From contig SHXL01000074.1 of assembly GCA_009693345.1 (NCBI GenBank), positions 1 through 12,113 of the forward strand: a stretch of DNA of 12,113 nt. The letters are read 5' to 3'. The stretch's first letter is position 1, and each line of letters begins with the position of its first letter. This document shows, piece after piece, positions 5,915 through 12,113 of the stretch. Position numbers and translations under genes: made by a program. The DNA comes from Betaproteobacteria bacterium. GTDB lineage: Bacteria; Pseudomonadota; Gammaproteobacteria; Burkholderiales; SG8-39. Under the pieces are notes generated by a model. That model was not told where the DNA came from, made no database searches, and worked only from the letters and a program-made list of their open reading frames with translations.

Positions 5915-6870
5915 TCGACTTTCATGCCCGTGGCCTTGACCACGCTTGCCCACTTGGTGATGTCGTCGCGCAGGAATTTGTCGAACTGCTCGATCGACAT
6001 GCTCATCGGCGCGGCGCCCTGCTTGCCCCAGGTCTCCTTCACGTCGGACCCGTTGAGGACCTTCGCGATCTCGACGTTCAGGCGCTCGAGCACCGGGCGG
6101 GGCGTGCCCGTGGGCGCCATCAGGCCGAGCCAGATGCCGGTCTCGTAGCCCGGCACGCCCGCCTCGGCGATGGTCGGGACATCCGGCAGCACGGTGGAGC
6201 GCGTCTTGCCGGTGGTGCCCATCGCCTTCACTTTTCCTGCGCGCACGTTCGGCGCCATGGTGGTGATGGCGTCGATCATCATCTGCACCTGGCCGCCGAG
6301 GATGCCGACACGCGCGCCGTCGCTGCCTTTGTAAGGTACGTGCACGATGTCCAAGCCCGCCATGAATTTGAATAGTTCACCGGCCATGTGGTACGGCGTC
6401 CCCGGGCCGGAGGACGCGTAGTTCAGGTCCTTCGGTTTCGCCTTGGCGAGCGCGATGAATTCCTTCAGGTTGCTCGCGGGGACTGCGGGGTTCAGGACCA
6501 TCAGCAGGTCTGAATAGTTGACCCCGTTGATCGGCGCGAGATCCTTCATCAGGTCGTAGGGTTTCTTCGGGATCAGCGATTCGTTGACAGTATGGGTGTT
6601 CGACATCATCAGCAGCGTGTAGCCATCGGGCGCCGATTTCGCGGCCGCATCGCTGCCGATCACCGCGCCGGCGCCCGGCCGGTTCTCGATCACGAAGGGC
6701 TGCCCCATCGCTTCGGACAGCTTGGCGCCGAGGAAGCGCCCGTAAATATCGGCCGGGCCGCCGACGCCGAAAGGCACGACGATCTTCACCGACCGACTGG
6801 GATAGGCTTGCGCGTGCGCCGTCCCATGGAAAACAAGAAGACTCAGAAGCGCGGCGGCAATACGGATCAT
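5911..6870 (-). CDS. Bug/TctC-family periplasmic substrate-binding protein
   Basis: A 319-residue extracytoplasmic binding protein of the Bug (TctC) family, the solute receptor of tripartite tricarboxylate transporters. These families are greatly expanded in Burkholderiales and bind carboxylates, amino acids, nicotinate and similar small acids. A Sec signal peptide is clear: MIRIAAALLSLLVFHGTAHA, with cleavage likely after AHA at residue 20. The mature protein starts QAYPSRSVKIVVPF, as is usual. Other family marks are GGPADIYGR (37-45), ENRPGAGAVIGSDAAAKSAP (62-81), GYTLL (83-87), the ligand-loop region YASSGPGTPYHMAGELFK, and HVPYKG. The start is ATG 6870-6868 with AGGAAG (6881-6876) five bases upstream. 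No tctA/tctB-type membrane genes are in the window, so it is an orphan receptor here. It is translationally coupled to the SDR gene and divergent from the IlvD-type gene. The ligand cannot be deduced. Confidence 0.95.
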   Translation of the reverse strand: MIRIAAALLSLLVFHGTAHAQAYPSRSVKIVVPFGVGGPADIYGRFLGAKLSEAMGQPFVIENRPGAGAVIGSDAAAKSAPDGYTLLMMSNTHTVNESLIPKKPYDLMKDLAPINGVNYSDLLMVLNPAVPASNLKEFIALAKAKPKDLNYASSGPGTPYHMAGELFKFMAGLDIVHVPYKGSDGARVGILGGQVQMMIDAITTMAPNVRAGKVKAMGTTGKTRSTVLPDVPTIAEAGVPGYETGIWLGLMAPTGTPRPVLERLNVEIAKVLNGSDVKETWGKQGAAPMSMSIEQFDKFLRDDITKWASVVKATGMKVE

Positions 6871-6910
6871 GTGTTCTTCCTGGGACGCAGCTTAGAATAG
6901 CTTCGCGAAA
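6871..6910. promoter_or_regulatory. Very short divergent intergenic region between the Bug gene and the IlvD-type gene
   Basis: Only 40 bases separate the two start codons. They hold the Shine-Dalgarno of the Bug gene (6876-6881, minus) and a TAGAAT (6893-6898, plus) that resembles a -10 element. A transcript from that element would start about six bases before ATG 6911, so the IlvD-type mRNA would be nearly leaderless, consistent with the lack of a Shine-Dalgarno there. No good -35 is visible at the right distance. On the minus strand, TATTCT in the same stretch could serve the Bug gene. These assignments are weak. Confidence 0.3.
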
Positions 6911-8602
6911 ATGAACATCAGAAAATCGAGAATAATCCCGATTCTACCGTCCCGGATCACGGTGCAAGGTCTGGATCGCGCGCCCCACCGCGCGTTCCTG
7001 CGCGGCCTGGGGCTTTCCGACGCGGATATCGGACGGCCGTTCGTCGGCGTCGTTTCCACCGACGGGCGCGTCACGCCCTGCAACGCGCTCCTCGGGGCGC
7101 TGGCGAAGGATGCCTGCGCCGGCGTGCGCGACGCGGGAGGCGTGCCCTTCGACTTCGCCTCGATCTCGGTCGCCGATTCCATGTCCATGAACCACGGCGG
7201 CATGCGCTACTCGCTCGTGTCGCGCGAAATCATTGCCGACGGCGTCGAAGCGGTGGTGCGCGGCCATGCCTACGATGCGCTGGTGACCTTCGCCGGCTGC
7301 GACAAGACGCTGCCCGGGATGATGATGGCGATGGCGCGCCTCAACCTGCCCTCGGTCTTCACCTACGGCGGCGCTGCGCTGCCCGGGCGCCTGCACGGCA
7401 GGGATGTGACGGTGCTCGATACCTACGAGGCGGTCGGCGGCGTCTACGCCGGCACCGTGACGCGCGAGGAGCTGGACGTGCTCGAGCACGTGTGCCTGCC
7501 CGGGCTCGGTGCCTGCCCCGGCCAGTTCAGCGCCAACACCATGGCGATGGTTTCGGAAACGCTGGGGCTCGCGCTGCCCGGGTCAGCGACCCTGCCCGCG
7601 GTTTCTCCGCTTCGAAAAGATTTTGCAAGAAAAGCAGGGCAAGCGGTCATGAAGCTGCTGAAGGACGGGGGCCCGCTGCCGCGCGAACTGGTGACCAGGA
7701 AGAGTCTCGAAAACGCCTGCGCCGCGGTCGCCGCGACCGGCGGCTCGACCAACGCGGGCCTGCACATCCCCGCGATTGCGCACGAGGCGGGCATCCGCTT
7801 CTCGCTCGACGACTTTGGGCAGATCGCGAAGCGCACGCCGCTGCTGGCCGACATGAAACCGGGCGGGAAATACCTTTCCAAGGACCTGCACGCGGTCGGC
7901 GGCGTCTACGCGGTGCTGAAGGAACTCCTCAAGCGCGGCGTATTGCATGGCGACTGTCTTACTATTTTTGGAACTTCCCTGGAACGCGAATTGAAAGCAC
8001 ACCCAGGAGCGGACGGGAGGGTTATTCCGAAGAAGCCGATCTCGGAGACTGGCGGCATCGTCGTGCTCAAGGGCAACCTCGCCCCGGACGGCGCGCTGCT
8101 GAAGGTGGCGGGCCTGAAATCGCTGCGCTTCGAGGGCCGCGCGCGCGTCTTCGATTCGGAGGAAGCCTGCGTCGATGTGGTGCGCAAGCGCGCCTACAAG
8201 ACCGGCGACGTTCTGGTCATCCGCTACGAAGGCCCGAAAGGCGGCCCCGGGATGCGCGAGATGATGGGGGTTACGGCGCTGCTCTACGGGCAGGGCGTCG
8301 GCGAGAAGGTCGCGCTGGTCACCGACGGGCGTTTTTCCGGGGCGACGCGCGGGATGATGGTCGGCTATGTGTCGCCGGAAGCGGGCGTGGGCGGACCGCT
8401 AGGGCTGGTTCGGGATGGAGACAGGATCGTGATCGATGCGAAGAAGGGTTTGCTTTCACTTGAAGTCCCTTCCTCGGAATTGAAAAGAAGGGCTGTCAAC
8501 ATTCCCAGGCAAGCCCTCTCCGGTGTGCTTGAAAAGTACGCGGCGCAGGTTGGTTCCGCGTTCCGCGGCGCGGTCACGCACTCCGGACCGAAGGGTAGAT
8601 AG
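6911..8602 (+). CDS. IlvD/Edd family dehydratase (dihydroxy-acid dehydratase-like)
   Basis: A 563-residue Fe-S dehydratase of the IlvD/Edd family. Members remove water from 2,3-dihydroxy acids (valine/isoleucine synthesis) or from sugar acids. Three cluster cysteines are visible: Cys57 in VTPCN, Cys130 in AGCDK and Cys202 in GACPG; the three-Cys pattern fits [2Fe-2S] enzymes. Mg-site candidates are Asp89 (ADSMSM), Asp131 and Lys132 (the carbamylated lysine in related enzymes). Ser476 in TDGRFSGATRG is the expected catalytic base, and TGGSTNAGLH (277-286) is conserved. Length is typical (about 555-575). Two segments differ from standard DHAD wording: STDGRVTPCN (49-58) and GACPGQFSANTM (200-211) where GGMYTANTM is usual. 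It may thus be a paralogue acting on another hydroxy acid, so I do not assign ilvD. ATG 6911 is the only ATG possible after an in-frame stop at 6893-6895; no Shine-Dalgarno is seen. It is divergent from the Bug-SDR unit. Confidence 0.92.
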   Translation: MNIRKSRIIPILPSRITVQGLDRAPHRAFLRGLGLSDADIGRPFVGVVSTDGRVTPCNALLGALAKDACAGVRDAGGVPFDFASISVADSMSMNHGGMRYSLVSREIIADGVEAVVRGHAYDALVTFAGCDKTLPGMMMAMARLNLPSVFTYGGAALPGRLHGRDVTVLDTYEAVGGVYAGTVTREELDVLEHVCLPGLGACPGQFSANTMAMVSETLGLALPGSATLPAVSPLRKDFARKAGQAVMKLLKDGGPLPRELVTRKSLENACAAVAATGGSTNAGLHIPAIAHEAGIRFSLDDFGQIAKRTPLLADMKPGGKYLSKDLHAVGGVYAVLKELLKRGVLHGDCLTIFGTSLERELKAHPGADGRVIPKKPISETGGIVVLKGNLAPDGALLKVAGLKSLRFEGRARVFDSEEACVDVVRKRAYKTGDVLVIRYEGPKGGPGMREMMGVTALLYGQGVGEKVALVTDGRFSGATRGMMVGYVSPEAGVGGPLGLVRDGDRIVIDAKKGLLSLEVPSSELKRRAVNIPRQALSGVLEKYAAQVGSAFRGAVTHSGPKGR

Positions 8603-8710
8603 TCAGACAAAGAACCAAATAATATCAATCACTTAGAATTCTCTGGTTTGCAATTTGTGCATTGCGGGCGTAGGGTTCGCCGCCTGCTGCATTAGGACAC
8701 CCCCCCCACC
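8603..8710 (+). promoter_or_regulatory. Leader/promoter region of kup
   Basis: These 108 bases between the IlvD-type stop and the kup ATG begin AT-rich (about 8610-8660), unlike the flanking genes, which suits a promoter. Possible elements are TAGAAT at 8634-8639 as a -10, or TTGCAA (8648-8653) with a poor -10 (TAGGGT) 17 bases later. A short inverted repeat GCAAT-N6-ATTGC lies at 8650-8665. No rho-independent terminator for the upstream gene is visible. Promoter placement is tentative. Confidence 0.3.
8694..8710 (+). promoter_or_regulatory. Kup translation start region with a run of eight C
   Basis: A possible Shine-Dalgarno AGGA (8694-8697) is separated from ATG 8711 by 13 bases that include eight consecutive C (8700-8707). 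The spacing is longer than optimal. The homopolymer is the only one of this length I noticed in the window. Confidence 0.4.
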
Positions 8711-10603
8711 ATGGCCACCAGCGGCGCGCACGCGTCGCGTTCCTCCAAAGCAGCACTCACGCTGCTGGCGCTCGGCGTTGTCTTCGGCGACATCGGCACG
8801 AGCCCGCTCTACGCGGTGAAGGAGACCTTTTCGCCGAGCCACGGCATCCCGCTGACCCCGGAAAACGTGCTCGGCGGGCTGTCGACGATCTTCTGGTCGT
8901 TGATGGTGATCGTGTCGCTCAAGTACGTAATGCTGATCATGCGCGCCGACAACCGGGGCGAGGGCGGCATCATGGCGCTGATCGCACTCGCCACCACCGC
9001 GGTGAAGGACCATCCGCAATGGCGAGTGCCGCTGACCCTGATCGGCGTTTTCGGCGCGTCGCTGTTCTACGGCGACGCGGTGCTGACGCCGGCGATCTCG
9101 GTGCTCTCCGCCATCGAGGGGCTGGAGGTCGGGACATCCGCATTCAAGCCCTACGTGGTGCCGCTCGCGGTTGCCGTGATCCTGGCGCTGTTCGCGTTTC
9201 AGAGCCGCGGTACGGCGACGGTGGGCCGGCTCTTCGGGCCGGTCACGCTGGTGTGGTTCCTCGCCATCGGTGCGACTGGCCTGCATGGCATTGTGCAGTA
9301 CCCCGGCATCGTCGCGGCCCTGAATCCGGCGCACGCCATCGGATTTCTCGTGAGCCATGCCGCGCCGTCGTTCGTCGTGCTCGGCGCGGTGGTGCTTGCG
9401 GTCACCGGCGCCGAGGCGCTTTACACGGACATGGGCCATTTCGGCAAGGGCCCGGTGCGCATCGCCTGGTTCAGCCTGGTGGCACCGGCGCTGATGCTCA
9501 ACTATTTCGGCCAGGGCGCGCTGCTCATCGTGCGGCCGGAGACGGTGCAGAACCCGTTCTTCCTGCTGGTCCCGGAATGGGCGCTCTACCCGATGGTGGG
9601 GCTCGCGACTGCAGCGACGGTGATCGCGTCGCAGGCGGTCATCTCGGGCGCCTACTCCATGACCAAGCAGGCGATCCAGCTCGGCTTCCTGCCGCGCGTC
9701 GGCATCGTGCAGACTTCCGCGAGCGAACGCGGGCAGGTCTACATCCCGGGCATCAACTGGCTGCTGCTCGTTGCCGTTCTCGCCGCGGTGATCGGCTTCG
9801 GTTCCTCCTCGAGGCTCGCCTCGGCCTACGGCATCGCGGTCACCGCGACGATGATGGTGGATACGCTGCTCACGTTTTTCGTCATCCGCTACGCCTGGCG
9901 CTACCCGCTCTGGCTGTGTGCGGGCGCGACCGGTTTCTTTCTTCTATTCGACGTCTCGTTCCTGACCGCGACGCTGCTCAAGGTGGCCGACGGCGGCTGG
10001 TTTCCGCTGGCCATCGGGGGCGTCGTCTTCACCATCATGCGCACCTGGCGTGCCGGCCGCGAGATCATCTTCGACCGGCTGCGCAAAACGTCGTTGCCGC
10101 TGAAGCCATTCCTCGATTCGCTGTTTCGCGATCCTCCGATGCGCGTGCCCGGCACTGCCGTGTTCCTCACGGCGACGCCGGACGCCACCCCGAGCGCGCT
10201 GCTGCACAACCTGAACCACAACAAGGTGCTGCACCAGCGCGTGGTGTTCCTTACGGTGCAGATCGCCGAGGAACCCTGGGTGCCGCTGCTCAAGCGCCTG
10301 TCGCTTTACAAGCTCGGCCACGGCTGCTGGCGCATGACCCTGCGCTACGGCTTCATGGACGAGCCAGACGTGGTCAAGGCGCTGGATCTCGCCGGTTCGC
10401 TCGGCCTGGAATTCGAACTGCTGTCGACGTCGTTCTTTCTCAGCCGCGAAATGGTGGTGCCGGTGGCCGCCGTGGAAAGCAAGATGCCGCTGTGGCGCGA
10501 GCGCATCTTCGCGGCGATGGCGCGCAACGCGGAAAATGCGGCCGACTACTTCAAGCTGCCGGCCAACCGGGTCATCGAACTGGGAACCAAGGTCGAGATC
10601 TGA
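8711..10603 (+). CDS. kup: Kup-type low-affinity potassium uptake transporter
   Basis: A 630-residue KUP/HAK/KT inner-membrane transporter, which takes up K+ probably by symport with H+. The signature GVVFGDIGTSPLYAVKE (22-38) sits in the first membrane segment. It is followed by RADNRGEGGIMAL (78-90), LFYGDAVLTPAISVLSAIEG and GAEALYTDMGHFG, all typical. About twelve hydrophobic segments cover roughly residues 13-450. A soluble cytoplasmic tail of about 170 residues follows, with the family's RVPGTAVFLT and LHNLNHNKVLHQRVVFLTV segments. Length is standard for bacterial Kup (about 620-630). ATG 8711 is well placed, about 14 residues before the conserved N-terminal helix. The gene appears to be a single transcription unit behind its own leader, and its stop lies 7 bases from the convergent dctM stop. 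A housekeeping role in K+ supply and osmotic balance is expected, with no link to the flanking acid-metabolism genes. Confidence 0.97.
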   Translation: MATSGAHASRSSKAALTLLALGVVFGDIGTSPLYAVKETFSPSHGIPLTPENVLGGLSTIFWSLMVIVSLKYVMLIMRADNRGEGGIMALIALATTAVKDHPQWRVPLTLIGVFGASLFYGDAVLTPAISVLSAIEGLEVGTSAFKPYVVPLAVAVILALFAFQSRGTATVGRLFGPVTLVWFLAIGATGLHGIVQYPGIVAALNPAHAIGFLVSHAAPSFVVLGAVVLAVTGAEALYTDMGHFGKGPVRIAWFSLVAPALMLNYFGQGALLIVRPETVQNPFFLLVPEWALYPMVGLATAATVIASQAVISGAYSMTKQAIQLGFLPRVGIVQTSASERGQVYIPGINWLLLVAVLAAVIGFGSSSRLASAYGIAVTATMMVDTLLTFFVIRYAWRYPLWLCAGATGFFLLFDVSFLTATLLKVADGGWFPLAIGGVVFTIMRTWRAGREIIFDRLRKTSLPLKPFLDSLFRDPPMRVPGTAVFLTATPDATPSALLHNLNHNKVLHQRVVFLTVQIAEEPWVPLLKRLSLYKLGHGCWRMTLRYGFMDEPDVVKALDLAGSLGLEFELLSTSFFLSREMVVPVAAVESKMPLWRERIFAAMARNAENAADYFKLPANRVIELGTKVEI

Positions 10604-10610
10604 CCCCGGC

Positions 10611-12035
10611 CTATTTCATCAAGCTCGGCAGGTAGAGCGAGATCGACGGCACCGCGATCAGGATCGCGAGGCGCGCGCAGTCGACGAGCACGAAGGGCAG
10701 CACGCCGCGGAACACGACGCGCGTCGGCACCTGCGGCAGGAGCGTCGAGAGCACGAACAGGTTCATGCCGACGGGCGGGCTGATGAGGCCGATCTCGACC
10801 ACCACCACGATCAGGATGCCGAACCAGACCGGGTCCAGGCCCAGGTGCACGATGAGGGGGAAGAATACCGGCACCGTGAGCAGGATCATGGAGAGCTCCT
10901 CCATCGCGGTGCCGAGGATCACGTAGATCGCCATGATCGCCGCCACCACCATCACCGGGCTGAGCTGGAAGCGGGTGACGAACGCGATCAGGTCGTTCGG
11001 CATGCTGGTGATGTTGACGAATTCCGCGAACATCAAGGCGCCGATCAGGATCAGGAACAGCATCGAGGTAGTGCGCGCGCTCTCGACCAGCGCTGCGTAA
11101 AGCGTTTGCCAGTTCAGGGCGCGCCGCGCCAGCGCGAACACCAGCGCGCCCGTGGCGCCGACGCCCGCCCCCTCCGTGGCGGTGAACACGCCGCCGTAGA
11201 TGCCGCCCATCACCAGCGTGAACAGCGCGATCACGCTGGTGACGCCTTTGTAGACCATGGACAGGCCGAAGACGGCGAAGGCGCCGACGATCGCGGCATC
11301 GTCGCCTTTCAGGACCTCAAGCCGAACTGCGATCAGCAATGCGGCGGCGGCCGCGATGAACCAGCCGACGCCGTCGAGTGTCGCGAAGCGCTCGCGCCAG
11401 GTGAGGCGCTCGCCGCGCGGGCCGGCCTTCGGATCGCGCCAGGTGACGTACTGCACCGCGAGGCACAGCAGCGCGATGGCGAGGATGCCGGGCAGGATGC
11501 CGGCCGCGAACAGCTTGCCGATGTTGGTACCGGTCATGATGCCGTAGATCACCATGATGGTGGACGGCGGAATCAGGATGCCGAGCGTGCCGCCCGCGGC
11601 GATGGCGCCCGTCGCGAGTTGATCGGAGTAGCCATACTTCTTCATCGACGGATAGGCGACCTTGGCGAAGGTCGCCGCGGTGGCGATGGACGAGCCGCAG
11701 ATGGCACCGAAGCCGCCGCAGGCGAGGATGGTCGCCATGGCGAGGCCGCCCTTGAGGTGGCCGATGAACGCATAGGCGCAGCGGAACAGTTCCTGCGACA
11801 TTCCGGCACGCGTGACGAAATTGCCCATCAGGATGAACAGCGGCACCACCGAAAGCGTGTAGTTGCGGCCGGTCTCGTAGATCTTGGTCTGGGCGGTGGC
11901 GAAGGCCGCGCCCCAGGTCCAGTCGCGCATGTAGGCATAGCCGACGATGCCGACGATGCCCATCGAAATCGCGATCGGGATGCGGATGAACGCGAGCACC
12001 ATCATGGCCGCGAGGCCGACCAGCGCTTCAGTCAT
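10611..12035 (-). CDS. TRAP transporter large permease subunit (DctM family)
   Basis: A 474-residue polytopic inner-membrane protein, the large permease of a TRAP transporter, which imports organic acids driven by a Na+ or H+ gradient and fed by a periplasmic DctP-type receptor. Family marks are RNYTLSVVPLFILMGNF (57-73), CGSSIATAATFAK (113-125) and the highly conserved GGTLGILIPPSTIMVIYG (148-165) followed by IGKLFAAGILPG (172-183). In the second half, ATEGAGVGA, GTAMEELSMILLTVPVFFP and EIGLISPPVGMNLFV match the usual inverted-repeat counterpart. It is longer than the common 425-430 residues. The extra length lies in the middle, about residues 195-290, and includes a charged loop (RDPKAGPRGERLTWRER) and two more hydrophobic stretches. 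ATG 12035-12033 begins 12 bases after the end of the upstream frame. It is convergent with kup. The substrate is not predictable from this subunit. Confidence 0.95.
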   Translation of the reverse strand: MTEALVGLAAMMVLAFIRIPIAISMGIVGIVGYAYMRDWTWGAAFATAQTKIYETGRNYTLSVVPLFILMGNFVTRAGMSQELFRCAYAFIGHLKGGLAMATILACGGFGAICGSSIATAATFAKVAYPSMKKYGYSDQLATGAIAAGGTLGILIPPSTIMVIYGIMTGTNIGKLFAAGILPGILAIALLCLAVQYVTWRDPKAGPRGERLTWRERFATLDGVGWFIAAAAALLIAVRLEVLKGDDAAIVGAFAVFGLSMVYKGVTSVIALFTLVMGGIYGGVFTATEGAGVGATGALVFALARRALNWQTLYAALVESARTTSMLFLILIGALMFAEFVNITSMPNDLIAFVTRFQLSPVMVVAAIMAIYVILGTAMEELSMILLTVPVFFPLIVHLGLDPVWFGILIVVVVEIGLISPPVGMNLFVLSTLLPQVPTRVVFRGVLPFVLVDCARLAILIAVPSISLYLPSLMK

Positions 12036-12047
12036 CGGTGAAGCCGG

Positions 12048-12113
12048 TCATGTGGTCGCCTGGGAAGCGCGCGCCTCGCCGGGGACGAACACCTTGTAGA
12101 CATGCACGAGCCC
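12048..12113 (-). CDS. C-terminal end of the upstream gene, probably TRAP small permease (DctQ family)
   Basis: An open frame enters from the right edge and ends at TGA 12050-12048 after 21 visible residues (GLVHVYKVFVPGEARASQAT plus Thr). Nothing in so short a tail is diagnostic. The DctQ call rests on position: the small permease gene normally lies directly upstream of dctM in TRAP operons. The 12-base gap to dctM and the same strand fit. The gene for the periplasmic receptor (DctP) would be expected further right, outside the window. Confidence 0.5.
   Translation of the reverse strand, partial: GLVHVYKVFVPGEARASQATT

Noticed and set aside
7492..8463. A second long plus-strand frame inside the dehydratase gene
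   Set aside because: It is an out-of-frame shadow with no recognisable motifs, while the main frame carries all catalytic residues to its end.
8633..10321. Long minus-strand open frames opposite kup
   Set aside because: They are arginine- and histidine-rich antisense shadows; Kup on the plus strand is unambiguous.
10601..10640. Bidirectional terminator between kup and dctM
   Set aside because: The genes converge with only 7 bases between stops, and I found no stem-loop with a T tract in or next to the junction.
10536..12041. A 501-codon plus-strand open frame opposite dctM
   Set aside because: It is extremely rich in Asp, Glu, Arg, His and Gly with no domain-like pattern, as expected for the antisense of a GC-rich membrane protein gene. 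DctM on the other strand has clear family motifs.
1..12113. CRISPR arrays, tRNA or rRNA genes, insertion sequences, phage genes
   Set aside because: I saw no regularly spaced repeats, no cloverleaf-like or rRNA-like sequence, and no transposase, integrase or phage motifs in any frame.

Overview
The window is high-GC, densely packed bacterial chromosome. An orphan Bug/TctC-type extracytoplasmic binding protein, a TRAP transporter, a Kup potassium transporter, an IlvD/Edd dehydratase and a SelO-type AMPylase together look like a betaproteobacterium of the Burkholderiales type. That placement is inferred from gene content and base composition only; there is no rRNA or other marker gene. I found no tRNA, rRNA, CRISPR array, transposase or phage gene.

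Layout, left to right. (a) 1-123, minus: the N-terminus of a nitroreductase-like protein, cut by the window edge, divergent from (b) a D-2-hydroxyacid dehydrogenase (190-1188, plus). (c) 1229-2032, plus: a family 2 glycosyltransferase in a visibly AT-richer stretch. Its frame carries an amber codon at 1931-1933 and then continues with plausible coding sequence to 2032. (d) 2045-4844, minus: a compact three-gene unit in transcription order crotonase-family protein, GNAT acetyltransferase, SelO, with a 2-base gap and then a 4-base ATGA overlap. (e) 4967-5101, plus: a remnant of a PLP-dependent cysteine synthase. It has a good ribosome binding site and about 25 normal N-terminal codons, then breaks off into unrelated sequence. 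(f) 5111-6870, minus: a Bug-type periplasmic binding protein followed by an SDR oxidoreductase, joined by another ATGA overlap. (g) 6911-8602, plus: an IlvD/Edd dehydratase divergent from the Bug gene across only 40 bases. (h) 8711-10603, plus: Kup, with a run of eight C between a possible Shine-Dalgarno and its ATG. (i) 10611-12113, minus: TRAP transporter DctM and the tail of the upstream small permease DctQ, convergent with kup with 7 bases between stops.

Much of the region fits uptake and catabolism of organic or hydroxy acids: Bug protein, TRAP permease, 2-hydroxyacid dehydrogenase, SDR, crotonase-like protein and acid dehydratase. No complete pathway can be read from it and no substrate can be assigned. 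SelO with the GNAT protein suggests a stress or protein-modification function beside it. I see no convincing wholly new system. The points most worth a second look are the amber-interrupted glycosyltransferase, the truncated cysteine synthase, the crotonase homologue lacking both classical catalytic glutamates, and the coupled crotonase-GNAT-SelO unit.
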